Origin: Oleispira sp963851095
GTDB taxonomy: Bacteria > Pseudomonadota > Gammaproteobacteria > Pseudomonadales > Oceanobacteraceae
Assembly: GCA_963851095.1 (NCBI GenBank)
Contig: CAWKOX010000006.1
Coordinates: 62,001-126,000 of the forward strand
DNA: 64,000 nt
Direction of reading: 5' to 3'
Shown: piece after piece, positions 37,893 through 47,082 of the stretch
Layout of the letters: each line of letters opens with the position of its first letter
Position numbering within the stretch: the stretch's first letter is position 1
Notes under the pieces: generated by a model
The model's input: only the letters and a program-made list of their open reading frames with translations
Databases searched by the model: none
What the model was told of the DNA's origin: nothing
Program-made: the position numbers and the translations under genes

Positions 37893-39038
37893 TTAAATAA
37901 CCACAAGCTCGGCTTTTAATGCGCCTGCTTGCTTCAATGCTTCTAGTATAGCCATTAAGTCGCCAGGTGCTGCGCCGACTTCATTTACCGCTTGCACGAT
38001 TTGGTCTAACGAAACTCCCGGGCCGAATTTAAACATGCGACTATTCTCTTGGGTGGCAGTGATATTAGTTCGTGGGACAACGGCGGTTTCTCCATCGCCT
38101 AATGCGTTAGGCTGCACAACATCTAGGTCTTCTTGCACCATCACCGTTAAGCTGCCATGCGTTACTGCGACGGGCTCTATCCTTACATGCTGTCCCATTA
38201 CAATAGTGCCTGTGCGCGAGTTAATAATCACTTTCGCTCGTGCATCACCTGTCTTGACTTCCATATTTTCGATTATCGATAAAAACGAAACACGTTGGCT
38301 TAGATCTCGTGGCGCACTAACCCTAATCGAGGTGCCATCTAAGGCTTCTGCAGTGCCTGGACCTAACAGATCATTTAACGTATCAATGATGTGTCTAGCC
38401 GTTGTGAAGTTTGCTTGATCCAGATTCAGCACCAAGCTATCTCCATGTCCAAACCCATTTGGAATCGCACGCTCTACTGTCGCACCGTTTGGAATTCTAC
38501 CAACACTAGGAACATTAACGGTAAGCTTAGAGCCATCGTTTCCTTGAATGCCAAAACCACCCACCACTAGATTACCTTGTGCTAACGCATAGACTTGCCC
38601 ATCAGCCCCTTTCAATGGCGCAAACAATAAAGAGCCACCGCGTAAGCTTTTGGCATTACCTAACGATGAAACCGTGATATCCAAACGCTGGCCAGGTTTA
38701 GCAAAAGCAGGCATCTCGGCAGTAATCGATACCGCGGCTACGTTTTTTAGCTTAGGGTCAGTGCCATTAGGAATGGTGATGCCAAATTCGGCCATCATGT
38801 TTTTAAAGGTTTGTGTTGTGAAAGGCGCTTTATCACCTGTGCCGTCTAAACCAACCACTAAGCCATAACCGATTAATTGATTACTGCGAACACCTGCAAT
38901 TGACGTTATATCTTTTATGCGTTCGGCATAGGCTGTATTTAATACCAACGGTAATGTTAAAAGTACGAACGCGATAAAGCGCCAAATAATCATCATATAT
39001 ATTTTCCTAAGCCCTTCATCAGTCAAACTGTTCATCAT
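37893..39038 (-). CDS. flgI: Flagellar P-ring protein FlgI
   Basis: A 381-aa periplasmic ring protein with a signal peptide (hydrophobic core IIWRFIAFVLLTLPLVLNTAYA, cleavage after AYA). The mature start ERIKDITSIAGVRSNQLIGYGLVVGLDGTGD is diagnostic. AGGAG stands just before a double ATG at 39035/39038; a second double ATG at 38993/38996 would give a shorter signal peptide and is also possible. Confidence 0.96.
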   Translation of the reverse strand: MMNSLTDEGLRKIYMMIIWRFIAFVLLTLPLVLNTAYAERIKDITSIAGVRSNQLIGYGLVVGLDGTGDKAPFTTQTFKNMMAEFGITIPNGTDPKLKNVAAVSITAEMPAFAKPGQRLDITVSSLGNAKSLRGGSLLFAPLKGADGQVYALAQGNLVVGGFGIQGNDGSKLTVNVPSVGRIPNGATVERAIPNGFGHGDSLVLNLDQANFTTARHIIDTLNDLLGPGTAEALDGTSIRVSAPRDLSQRVSFLSIIENMEVKTGDARAKVIINSRTGTIVMGQHVRIEPVAVTHGSLTVMVQEDLDVVQPNALGDGETAVVPRTNITATQENSRMFKFGPGVSLDQIVQAVNEVGAAPGDLMAILEALKQAGALKAELVVI

Positions 39039-39076
39039 CGTCTCCTGAAATTGACACTTTTATAGAAGTCCTTCAA

Positions 39077-39760
39077 TTAGAAGGGCCACCAAGCGCTATT
39101 CGTCATGCGACCAAACCAACCTTCTTTGGTCGAGTTATTTAAGTTGCCACGGCCACCAAATTTGATTCGTGCATCGGCAACTTTGCTAGACATCACGGTA
39201 TTTTGCGGGGTGATGTCTTGCGGGCGGATCAATCCAATAATGCGAATATATTCATCACCTTCACTTAAGGTTAACCACTTTTCTCCGCGTATTTGCAAAA
39301 CACCGCTGGGTAATATGTCTGAAACCGTTACAGAAATCGTGCCACTTAAACTATTACTTCTATCAGCGTCGCCTTTTCCTTTAAACGAGCGCTTATGATC
39401 AAGATCGATATCAAGTCCTAAGTTTCTCCAACCCGGTACAGTATTAAGGATGTTGGTTGGGTTTGAAGAATTACTTGAATCTTTTTGTGATTTTGTTTCA
39501 GCCGATTTCGATGAGTTATATTGCTCATCAAAGATGACGGTAATAATATCGCCAACCTGCGTTGCTTGTTGATCGGAAAATAAACTTAAACTGTAATTTG
39601 ATTTATACAACGAGCCATTAATATTCGGCGCAGCACGCAAAGAAGACGATGGCACGGGGGCATACTGCGGATCATTAGGAAAAACATCTTTTTCTAATGG
39701 CACACTGGTGCAACCAGTGAGCAGTAATATTGCGGGAATTAAACTGTTAATAATTTTCAT
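39077..39760 (-). CDS. flgH: Flagellar L-ring lipoprotein FlgH
   Basis: A 227-aa outer-membrane ring lipoprotein. The lipobox LLTG-C places the lipidated Cys at residue 17. The family motifs DIITVIFDEQYNSSKSAETK and SGTISVTVSDILPSGVLQIRGEKW are clear. The ribosome site is GGAG at spacing 7. It works with FlgI and FlgG encoded on either side. Confidence 0.96.
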   Translation of the reverse strand: MKIINSLIPAILLLTGCTSVPLEKDVFPNDPQYAPVPSSSLRAAPNINGSLYKSNYSLSLFSDQQATQVGDIITVIFDEQYNSSKSAETKSQKDSSNSSNPTNILNTVPGWRNLGLDIDLDHKRSFKGKGDADRSNSLSGTISVTVSDILPSGVLQIRGEKWLTLSEGDEYIRIIGLIRPQDITPQNTVMSSKVADARIKFGGRGNLNNSTKEGWFGRMTNSAWWPF

Positions 39761-39815
39761 ACTATTTCTCCGCGCTTTATTATTCGCACTTGCATGTATT
39801 TAAAGCGTTAATCAA

Positions 39816-40601
39816 TTACGTATTCTGAGTTAAGAACTGCAACATTTGATCGGCTGCTGATACGACTTTTGAATTCATTTCGTAAGCACGCTGAACGGTA
39901 ATCATTTTTACCAATTCTTCGACCACTTCTACGTTTGAATTTTCCAACGCACCTTGCTCTATCGAACCAAAGCCATCGTTCGCGGCAATACCCACATTAG
40001 GTGCACCACTAGCGGCGGTTTCTTTGTATAAATTTCCACCCGTTGATTGCAAACCCGCTGGGTTAATAAAATCAACCAAGTCAATTTGTCCTAACTCTTG
40101 CGGTGTAGGATCACCAAACAAGGTCGCTTGCACAATACCGTCGTTACTAATCGTTAGTTGATTGGTCAGCTCTGGAATGTCAATTTGAGGCTCTAGCGCA
40201 TAACCATTAACGTTTACAATCGTGCCTTCGGCATTAATGTGAAAGGTACCATCACGGGTATACGACTGCGTGCCATCCGGCATTTGGATTTGGAAAAATC
40301 CGCGACCATTAACCGCCATGTCTAATGGCTGGTCGGTAAGCTGTAAGCTGCCCGTGGTAAATACTTTTTGCGTACCCGCGGTTCTTACACCCGTACCGAC
40401 CTGTAAACCCGAAGGTAATCGCGTATCGGCCGAAGAGTTAGCCCCTGGCTGGCGCTTGATCTGATATAACAAATCTTCAAATACCGGGCGGTCTTTTTTA
40501 AAGCCCGTTGTTGATACGTTCGCCAAGTTATTCGATACCGTGGTTAGTGCTAAATCTTGTGCTTCTAACCCACTTTTACTGACCCATAATGCTGGATGCA
40601 T
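39816..40601 (-). CDS. flgG: Distal rod protein FlgG
   Basis: A 261-aa rod protein of standard length. The start ALWVSKSGLEAQDLALTTVSNNLANVSTTGFK and the end SNVEVVEELVKMITVQRAYEMNSKVVSAADQML are typical. It is not enlarged, unlike the homologous hook protein FlgE in this window. Confidence 0.97.
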   Translation of the reverse strand: MHPALWVSKSGLEAQDLALTTVSNNLANVSTTGFKKDRPVFEDLLYQIKRQPGANSSADTRLPSGLQVGTGVRTAGTQKVFTTGSLQLTDQPLDMAVNGRGFFQIQMPDGTQSYTRDGTFHINAEGTIVNVNGYALEPQIDIPELTNQLTISNDGIVQATLFGDPTPQELGQIDLVDFINPAGLQSTGGNLYKETAASGAPNVGIAANDGFGSIEQGALENSNVEVVEELVKMITVQRAYEMNSKVVSAADQMLQFLTQNT

Positions 40602-40626
40602 ACATCACCTCTGCACGTTAATTCTA

Positions 40627-41379
40627 TTATTGCGCACTTAATAGTTGTGTGGCAGCCGCGCTATTTTCATCGGCCGTTTTCATTAGTTTTATTTGCATTT
40701 CGTACTGACGATTCATCGCTAACACCTGGGTCAATTCGGTAACAGCATTGACATTACTGCCTTCGACAAATCCATTAACTAATGACATGTTAGGATCAAC
40801 ATTCGCGCCCGGATCACCTGGCTGGCGATCACGAATTCGAAATAAACCGTCGGTGCCTTTTTCTAGTGTTTGTGCATCGGGGTTGACCAATCTAATTTGA
40901 ACGACTTCGGCAACGGCTTCAGCACCGACGCCTTGTGGGCGAATAGAGATCGTACCGTCACGAGCAATTTCAATGGTTTCAAAAGGTGGGATTTCGATAG
41001 GGCCACCATCACCCAGTAACTGCAAACCGCGTCCATTAAGCAAACGACCTTGCGGATCTACGGATAAGTCTCCTGCACGCGTGTAAGCTTCTTCACCATC
41101 AGCCCCTTCAACGACAAACCAACCTGGGCCCTCAATGGCAACATCCATCTGACGACCGGTTTCTTGCAAAGGGCCTTGGCGAAAATCACTAGCAGGACGT
41201 TCGGCCATAGCAAATGCACGAGTAGGAAAGTGATCACCAAATACAGGCTGTGCTCGCGACTGGGTATAATCCGATCGAAACCCTGTGGTACTGGCATTGG
41301 CCAAGTTGTTTGAGTGGGCTGTTTGGCTCACTACGTTTTGCTTGGCACCGGACATGGCAATGTATAATGCGCGATCCAT
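40627..41379 (-). CDS. flgF: Proximal rod protein FlgF
   Basis: A 250-aa rod protein with the start DRALYIAMSGAKQNVVSQTAHSNNLANASTTGF and the C-terminal SNVNAVTELTQVLAMNRQYEMQIKLM. Length is normal. It is first in the flgFGHI unit, with AGGAG upstream and a sigma-54 promoter about 55 bases before the ATG. Confidence 0.97.
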   Translation of the reverse strand: MDRALYIAMSGAKQNVVSQTAHSNNLANASTTGFRSDYTQSRAQPVFGDHFPTRAFAMAERPASDFRQGPLQETGRQMDVAIEGPGWFVVEGADGEEAYTRAGDLSVDPQGRLLNGRGLQLLGDGGPIEIPPFETIEIARDGTISIRPQGVGAEAVAEVVQIRLVNPDAQTLEKGTDGLFRIRDRQPGDPGANVDPNMSLVNGFVEGSNVNAVTELTQVLAMNRQYEMQIKLMKTADENSAAATQLLSAQ

Positions 41380-41431
41380 AACCTAACTCCTGAAACTTAA
41401 ATCTATGTGTATTGCTATTAACTAGAGGTAT

Positions 41432-41447
41432 TGCAAAGTAGATGCCA
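41432..41447 (-). promoter_or_regulatory. Sigma-54 promoter of flgFGHI
   Basis: Read on the minus strand: TGGCATCTACTTTGCA, matching -24 TGGCA and -12 TTTGCA with GG and GC 10 bases apart. It lies just past the terminator that closes flgBCDE. Confidence 0.87.
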
Positions 41448-41525
41448 AAACTGAAATAGTTTGATTATTCAGCGTTTAAAGGGAAGTTTTTCGGAAATAG
41501 AGCAAGAAAGAATTCAAAACGGCAA

Positions 41526-41580
41526 TAAAAAACGGCAACCTCACCCCGCCTTATTGAAGATAAGACGAGAAAGGTTGCCG
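41526..41580 (-). terminator. Intrinsic terminator after flgE
   Basis: On the minus strand CGGCAACCT (41572-41580) pairs with AGGTTGCCG (41533-41541), followed directly by TTTTTT. The 30-base loop holds a smaller CTTAT/ATAAG hairpin. It begins 31 bases after flgE and separates flgBCDE from flgFGHI. Confidence 0.88.
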
Positions 41581-41611
41581 CTACAAAAGAAGAAGCAGGC
41601 AAATGAATGAC

Positions 41612-44600
41612 TTATATATTCAAAATGGTCTGCGTCACTTGGTCCATCGTTTCAATCGTCTTAGCACTGGCTTGGAAGTTACGTTGAGCGATAATTAAGC
41701 CCACCAGCTCTTCGGAGATATCGACGTTAGAGTCTTCTAGTGCCGACGCTCGTACCTGACCGAACGATGCAGTTCTTGGCGAGCCAACCGTTCCCACGCC
41801 CGACTCAAATGATTCCGCCCAACCGGTGCTACCTAATGGTGTTAATCCTTCAGGGTTACGGAAATTCGCTAACGCAACTTGGCCTAATGCTTGTGCTTGG
41901 CCGTTGGTATAACGCGCAAAGATCACCCCTTCTTGATCAACTTGTAGACCCGCTAAACGCCCTGTTGTATAACCGTTTTGATTCACATCACTGACCGAGA
42001 ATGAGCTACCAAACTGGGTCGTGCCATCCAATACAATTTGAAAGTTCGAATTTGTTGCAGGGCTTGTTAACGGCAACCCCCCTTCTAAAACGTTTACAGA
42101 ATTAACCGCACCAGTAGGATCGCCATTTTCATCCACTGGATCCCAGTTAGAAATAAACATCTCTCCAGTGGCTTGAGTATCTAAGGTTCCATCTTGATTA
42201 AAAAACAATTCAAAACGAGCTTGCGAAGGGGCAAGGTTCTCAGGGAAATCTAATGTGGAATCAGGATCTCCAACATTTTGGCCATCAACCTGTACATACA
42301 TAGCCCAGATATTTTGCTCATTTGGACGACTAGGATCTAGCGGCTCTTTCACAAAATACTGCGTCATAAAATGACTGTTCCCCAAGCTGTCGAATATCTC
42401 GGACGATGTTTCATGATTGTAAGTATCTTGATCAGTAGGATCAAACGCATTCAAAATAACAGGGGTGAACTCATCTTCCGATAGCGCACCAAATAATCCC
42501 GATACACTTGGCTGCGGGTTCGCCAAAGAATAACCTTCATTCAAGGTAAGCGTAACGTTACCGCCTACTGCCGCAGCTGTTGGCGCGGTTACGGTCCCAC
42601 CCAATACAACAGGACCGGTATTTTCAGCTCCCAATACCATGACACTATCAGTTGGCGAAGTGCTATTGATCTCTAACTTCACATCACGACCAATTTCGTT
42701 CGTAATAATCAGATCGCCGGTTTCAGTAATAGACGCTAAAAATCCTGGTAACGTCGTGCCACGAAAGCCGTTAATTTCATCTGCAATTTCCGGCAAACTG
42801 GTCGAGCTTAATGCCTGCCCATTAACCGTTAGGGTCATGGTATTACCCGGGTTGTTATAGCTGGATAACGGCACGGTCATAACCGTACTTGCGGTGGAAG
42901 TAATACCCGCCTGCTGATTAAAAATACTCGCTATTTCGTTTGCTTCTGTACCTTCAGGAATCGTTAATACTGTTTCAGCTCCTTCAGGGTCCATAAGCGT
43001 TACTTGCTGCTCTGGATATTGGTTATTAACCCCTTCAATACCGGTTGTTAACAAATTGGTATCCGCTGGATTGGATTGCAGTATTGCGAATAAGTCATTG
43101 GTATTCACTTCTTCGCCCGGAGCTGAAATATTAGAAATACTAATAATAGAGCCCTCACCTTCTTCTACTGCAACAAGCTCTAAGGTAAATTCTGGTGGTA
43201 CGGTATTAGGAAATACTTCAACGGCCTGCGCTCTAATTCCAACATAATCATCCGCGTTTTGGCTGTTCAATTGACGATTAATACTGGTCGCCAATTGTTG
43301 CACCGAGCGATATTCTTCGTCTAATGAAATTAACACTGAGCCTGAGCGATTCTCTTCATCAGGAGCAGGAACCGTTAAGTTTAAACGGAAGGAGTTTGAT
43401 CTATCAATTTCGTCCTGACCGGCAACAGCAAATAGACTATCTAACCCAAGCGCTGCAGCGGCTAAAGGTTCTGCTACTGTGCCCGTTATCGCGATGCCCT
43501 CACCCGTCCCAGTAATACTATTGGTAAAGACTAGTTGTCCGCCCACTGCATCAACCGTTACCTTACCGCTTAATCCTGTTGCTCCGATGCGTACATCAAT
43601 CTGTTCCTGTATTGCGTTCACGACATCATCAAGGCTGGCATAAGTTGCAGGTGGAATAATAATATCAAAGGGACCTGCACCATTACCGCTCGAACTCGTT
43701 ACTTCTAAAGCAAACTGATTATTGGCTTGAACAGGCTCTGTACCGCCGTCAAAACGGTTGGTCGATAAGAAACCTAAATCCGTTAAACTAAGACCCGATG
43801 AAGCCCCAGCATTATCGGCTATTTGAACAAAATCACCGTTGGCTGCTGGCCCGACTTGAGCTTGAAATCTAAGGCGACCCGATACAACAGGAACTTCCAC
43901 AAGGGTTTCTTCGTTACCTGCACCGGCAATTGCAGTAATTTGCGCATTAATAGCGTTGGCCATTGAGGTCACGTCGACGTTGGCCGAACCGCCAAACGTC
44001 GCTGCATCCAATGTAATGTTATAGGTTGCACCACCTTCCGTTGCGATACTAAACGCTAACTCATTGGCTCCACTAAAATCTAGACCAGCACCACTGTATG
44101 GGTTGTTCGCTGTCAATTCATGTGGGGCGCCAGGGCTTGAAGCTACAAGAGCAAGAGGCGGCGTAGCCGTTGTTCGAGTCGTCGTTGAAGTACCCGGAAT
44201 TGAACGGAAATCCGCAACAATTGGCGTTGAACCTACAAATAATTGCGAACCAGCTGTTCCCGGAACTGCACCAGAATTTGCACCAAATACCGCATTGAAG
44301 CTGATATCATTGGTTGAGAAACTCGTGCCATTCGTTGCATTAATGCCTGCACGTTGAATAATTAATTCGCCCGTCGCTGACGTTGTCGCTGCAAGCTGCT
44401 GAGATCCAAACACATCATCAATAGCCGTTTGAATTTGCGATAATACACCCGCTTCCGTTGTTCCAGCAGTAATGGCAGGTACACTAACTGTTTGTAGGCC
44501 ATTACCATCACCAATATCAAATTGAATATCTGCAACACCTGCGGTACCGGCTGTACCAATTGCCGCCACAGTATTAGTGCCTACGGTCCAGTCAACCATG

Positions 44601-45229
44601 GCAGGAGTACCCGCTGTCGTTGGTTGCCCTGCAGCAACTAATGTAGAAGCCGTTGATTCTATAATGCCAGAATCTGGCACACCAATGGCTAGCCCACTTG
44701 CAATTAACTCTAAGCCTTGCTCTTGCAGTACATCTTCACCCGCATCTAGATTCAACTGAGCTGATACTAAACTGGTTAATGCTGGAGCTTGGTTGCTCAC
44801 TTGTATTTGAAGGTCTCCTAGCACACCACCAACAACACCCTCGCCATTAGCCGCAAAGCCCTGCACTCGCGCATTATTATTGGCAACGATATAACCATCT
44901 TTATCCAACCCAAACAAACCAGCACGTGTATATGAAACAACACCTTGATCTTCTAAAACAAAAAAACCATTACCATCAACGGCCATGTCGAGAGCATTTT
45001 CAGTACCACTAATATTTCCTTGGCTGAATTGTTGGCGAACGTTTTCAACCATCACCCCGCTCCCCACAGGTTTACTGCCGGTACCGAGCAATGTATTGGT
45101 ATAGACATCACCAAATTCCGCACGGGATTCTTTAAACCCCGTGGTGCTTGCGTTGGCAACGTTGTTACCCGTTACTTCCAAATCTGTGGAAGCCGCGCGA
45201 ATACCACTTAAACCAATATTAAAGCTCAT
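41612..45229 (-). CDS. flgE: Giant flagellar hook protein FlgE
   Basis: The hook is the universal joint of the flagellum. Residues 1-170 (SFNIGLSGIRAASTDLEVTGNNVANASTTGFK) and about 925-1205 (AFDPTDQDTYNHETSSEIFDSLGN, ending SNVDISEELVGLIIAQRNFQASAKTIETMD) are ordinary FlgE. The length is 1205 aa against about 400-460. The insert at about 200-920 is a chain of related segments, at about 233-316, 384-488, 503-597, 610-700 and 795-865. Each has an F-x-(L/I) strand, a helix with (I)xxxI(D/N)xxI, and a (G/R)xLxF strand. The ribosome site GGAG is strong. Confidence 0.95.
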   Translation of the reverse strand: MSFNIGLSGIRAASTDLEVTGNNVANASTTGFKESRAEFGDVYTNTLLGTGSKPVGSGVMVENVRQQFSQGNISGTENALDMAVDGNGFFVLEDQGVVSYTRAGLFGLDKDGYIVANNNARVQGFAANGEGVVGGVLGDLQIQVSNQAPALTSLVSAQLNLDAGEDVLQEQGLELIASGLAIGVPDSGIIESTASTLVAAGQPTTAGTPAMVDWTVGTNTVAAIGTAGTAGVADIQFDIGDGNGLQTVSVPAITAGTTEAGVLSQIQTAIDDVFGSQQLAATTSATGELIIQRAGINATNGTSFSTNDISFNAVFGANSGAVPGTAGSQLFVGSTPIVADFRSIPGTSTTTRTTATPPLALVASSPGAPHELTANNPYSGAGLDFSGANELAFSIATEGGATYNITLDAATFGGSANVDVTSMANAINAQITAIAGAGNEETLVEVPVVSGRLRFQAQVGPAANGDFVQIADNAGASSGLSLTDLGFLSTNRFDGGTEPVQANNQFALEVTSSSGNGAGPFDIIIPPATYASLDDVVNAIQEQIDVRIGATGLSGKVTVDAVGGQLVFTNSITGTGEGIAITGTVAEPLAAAALGLDSLFAVAGQDEIDRSNSFRLNLTVPAPDEENRSGSVLISLDEEYRSVQQLATSINRQLNSQNADDYVGIRAQAVEVFPNTVPPEFTLELVAVEEGEGSIISISNISAPGEEVNTNDLFAILQSNPADTNLLTTGIEGVNNQYPEQQVTLMDPEGAETVLTIPEGTEANEIASIFNQQAGITSTASTVMTVPLSSYNNPGNTMTLTVNGQALSSTSLPEIADEINGFRGTTLPGFLASITETGDLIITNEIGRDVKLEINSTSPTDSVMVLGAENTGPVVLGGTVTAPTAAAVGGNVTLTLNEGYSLANPQPSVSGLFGALSEDEFTPVILNAFDPTDQDTYNHETSSEIFDSLGNSHFMTQYFVKEPLDPSRPNEQNIWAMYVQVDGQNVGDPDSTLDFPENLAPSQARFELFFNQDGTLDTQATGEMFISNWDPVDENGDPTGAVNSVNVLEGGLPLTSPATNSNFQIVLDGTTQFGSSFSVSDVNQNGYTTGRLAGLQVDQEGVIFARYTNGQAQALGQVALANFRNPEGLTPLGSTGWAESFESGVGTVGSPRTASFGQVRASALEDSNVDISEELVGLIIAQRNFQASAKTIETMDQVTQTILNI

Positions 45230-45253
45230 AATAATTTCTCCACGACGCCACGA

Positions 45254-46051
45254 TTATTCGTTAACAATTTGTTTGATTTCATCCATTCCTGCACGCTTGC
45301 CACCCGCTAGGTTGAGCGTTGCAGAACCGGTTGAGCTTAAGCTGACACTATCAACACGTGCACTCATCAGAGTCGTAAACTCTTCCGTTTTGCCGCCGAC
45401 ACCGCCGCTCACTTTAAAGCTGTATTCACCAGGAGGATAAGGTGCATAAATAGGCTTACCCGCCTCGTCTAAAACTTGTTCGCCATTTTCATCGACGTAA
45501 AACTCTTGGCGATTCAATTGGCTATAATCTAAATCAACAATTTCGCCGTCTTTCATTAGATTAAGTCCATCCCAACGAATCGACATTTCACCAGCTTCGT
45601 GATTACCCAATGGAATTTGTTCTAATAACTGACCATTTTCATCCTCAATGGTTAGCGTCAAATTAGTAGCTGATTCTGGTAAGTCGCTGAAGCTACTAAT
45701 AATGCCCTGATTCAGTAGCAAGCCCATGTCATTACCTTCAACAATGACCGACTGCCCCACGAGAGAAGAAGCCTGAAGCGCTTGACTGGAACGCATACCA
45801 TCTGACATGCCTTCCGTTGTATTATTTAACTTATCCAGCCCTTCTACCGTGGAAAACTGGGCAAGTTGAGCAATAAATTCGCCATTATCTTGTGGGTCTA
45901 AAGGGTTTTGATTATTGAGTTCGGCAATCATCAGTTTTAAAAACTCATCTTGCCCCATCTCATTACTTTTAGGCTTATCGGCATTTTTTACCGTATTCGA
46001 ATATTGATCGAGTACCGAAGAAACTGGATTTGAATTATCAATTATTGACAT
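45254..46051 (-). CDS. flgD: Hook cap assembly protein FlgD
   Basis: A 265-aa hook scaffold. The N-terminal motif GQDEFLKLMIAELNNQNPLDPQDNGEFIAQLAQFSTVEGL is diagnostic. The C-terminal FlgD Ig-like and tudor-like domains follow (GQLLEQIPLGNHEAGEMSIRWDG). Length is near normal, although it must cap an oversized hook subunit. It has an AGGAG site and lies 2 bases from flgC. Confidence 0.96.
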   Translation of the reverse strand: MSIIDNSNPVSSVLDQYSNTVKNADKPKSNEMGQDEFLKLMIAELNNQNPLDPQDNGEFIAQLAQFSTVEGLDKLNNTTEGMSDGMRSSQALQASSLVGQSVIVEGNDMGLLLNQGIISSFSDLPESATNLTLTIEDENGQLLEQIPLGNHEAGEMSIRWDGLNLMKDGEIVDLDYSQLNRQEFYVDENGEQVLDEAGKPIYAPYPPGEYSFKVSGGVGGKTEEFTTLMSARVDSVSLSSTGSATLNLAGGKRAGMDEIKQIVNE

Positions 46052-46053
46052 GA

Positions 46054-46500
46054 TTACTCTCCTAACATCAAAGTACGTTGCAGCATTTGCTTCGCTGTTT
46101 TAAGTACTTCTACGTTCATTTGGTAGCTACGAGAAGACGACATCATGTCCGTCATTTCTTCCACGACATTTACATTTGGGTAATACACATAACCTTCTTC
46201 ATTCGCTAACGGATGATCAGGCTGAAATCTTGGCTGCAAAGGTGCGTCACTTTCTACGATACCGAGTACTTCAACCCCCGCTCCGATTTCGTCACCCTTT
46301 GCATGAAATTCGTTATCTTTATTCACATTCAAAAATTCGTTATGCATGACCGCAAAAAAAGGCTTGCGAGCACGATAGGTTTCATCAATGCTGCTGCTTG
46401 CACTTTCAGCATTAGCGATGTTACTCGCGGTGGTGTTTAGTCGAATCGATTGCGCGTTCATGCCTGAACCTGCGATATCAAAAATATTACCTAATGACAT
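46054..46500 (-). CDS. flgC: Proximal rod protein FlgC
   Basis: A 148-aa rod protein with LGNIFDIAGSGMNAQSIRLNTTASNIANAES at the start and NVNVVEEMTDMMSSSRSYQMNVEVLKTAKQML at the end. Length is normal. A GAGGAG site precedes it. Confidence 0.97.
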   Translation of the reverse strand: MSLGNIFDIAGSGMNAQSIRLNTTASNIANAESASSSIDETYRARKPFFAVMHNEFLNVNKDNEFHAKGDEIGAGVEVLGIVESDAPLQPRFQPDHPLANEEGYVYYPNVNVVEEMTDMMSSSRSYQMNVEVLKTAKQMLQRTLMLGE

Positions 46501-46502
46501 GA

Positions 46503-46904
46503 TTATTCTCCTCGGATCGCAGATTTAAGGCCTTTGAATTTTCCATTCAAAAACTCAAAGCTTGTATTGTAGTCCATGGCATTTCTAGAAAAGATGGTTT
46601 GCTCTAATTGTGTATCAACCGTATTACCATCAATTGAAGGCTGAGACGGATTGCGATACATCAGTTGATTAGATTGGCTAGTGCTATTTGAACCCATTGA
46701 AATATGAGCACTATTGGTTGAGCTCATCGCCATACCCGACTGAGTTTCTTTGGCAAGCATCGCTTGAAAGTTCATATCGCGTGCTTTAAATCCTGGGGTA
46801 TCAGAGTTGGCTAAGTTATTGGCCAAAATTTCTGCACGCTTGCCGCGCAATAACATCGCATCAGAATGAACCCCTAAAGCATTGTTGAAATTGATTGAAC
46901 CCAT
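46503..46904 (-). CDS. flgB: Proximal rod protein FlgB
   Basis: A 133-aa rod protein starting INFNNALGVHSDAMLLRGKRAEILANNLANSDTPGFKARD and ending SRNAMDYNTSFEFLNGKFKGLKSAI. It is the first gene of flgBCDE, behind a sigma-54 promoter. Confidence 0.97.
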   Translation of the reverse strand: MGSINFNNALGVHSDAMLLRGKRAEILANNLANSDTPGFKARDMNFQAMLAKETQSGMAMSSTNSAHISMGSNSTSQSNQLMYRNPSQPSIDGNTVDTQLEQTIFSRNAMDYNTSFEFLNGKFKGLKSAIRGE

Positions 46905-46942
46905 AACTTAACTCTCTTCTAAAATGTGCATGTAAGAGTTAG

Positions 46943-46958
46943 AGCAAGGGCCATACCA
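46943..46958 (-). promoter_or_regulatory. Sigma-54 promoter of flgBCDE
   Basis: Read on the minus strand: TGGTATGGCCCTTGCT, with GG and GC 10 bases apart, lying 39 bases before the flgB ATG. This places rod and hook genes in the FleR/FleQ-activated class. Confidence 0.85.
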
Positions 46959-47082
46959 ACTTTTAAAATTATTTTATTTTGTTATTTTTCAGTAACTTAG
47001 AAGGTTTCAAGTTTTTTTAAGCGGCAAGATAGAACAAAAGAGAAGTAAAGCGGAAAAGATGAGATGAGTGAGCGGCAAAGCC

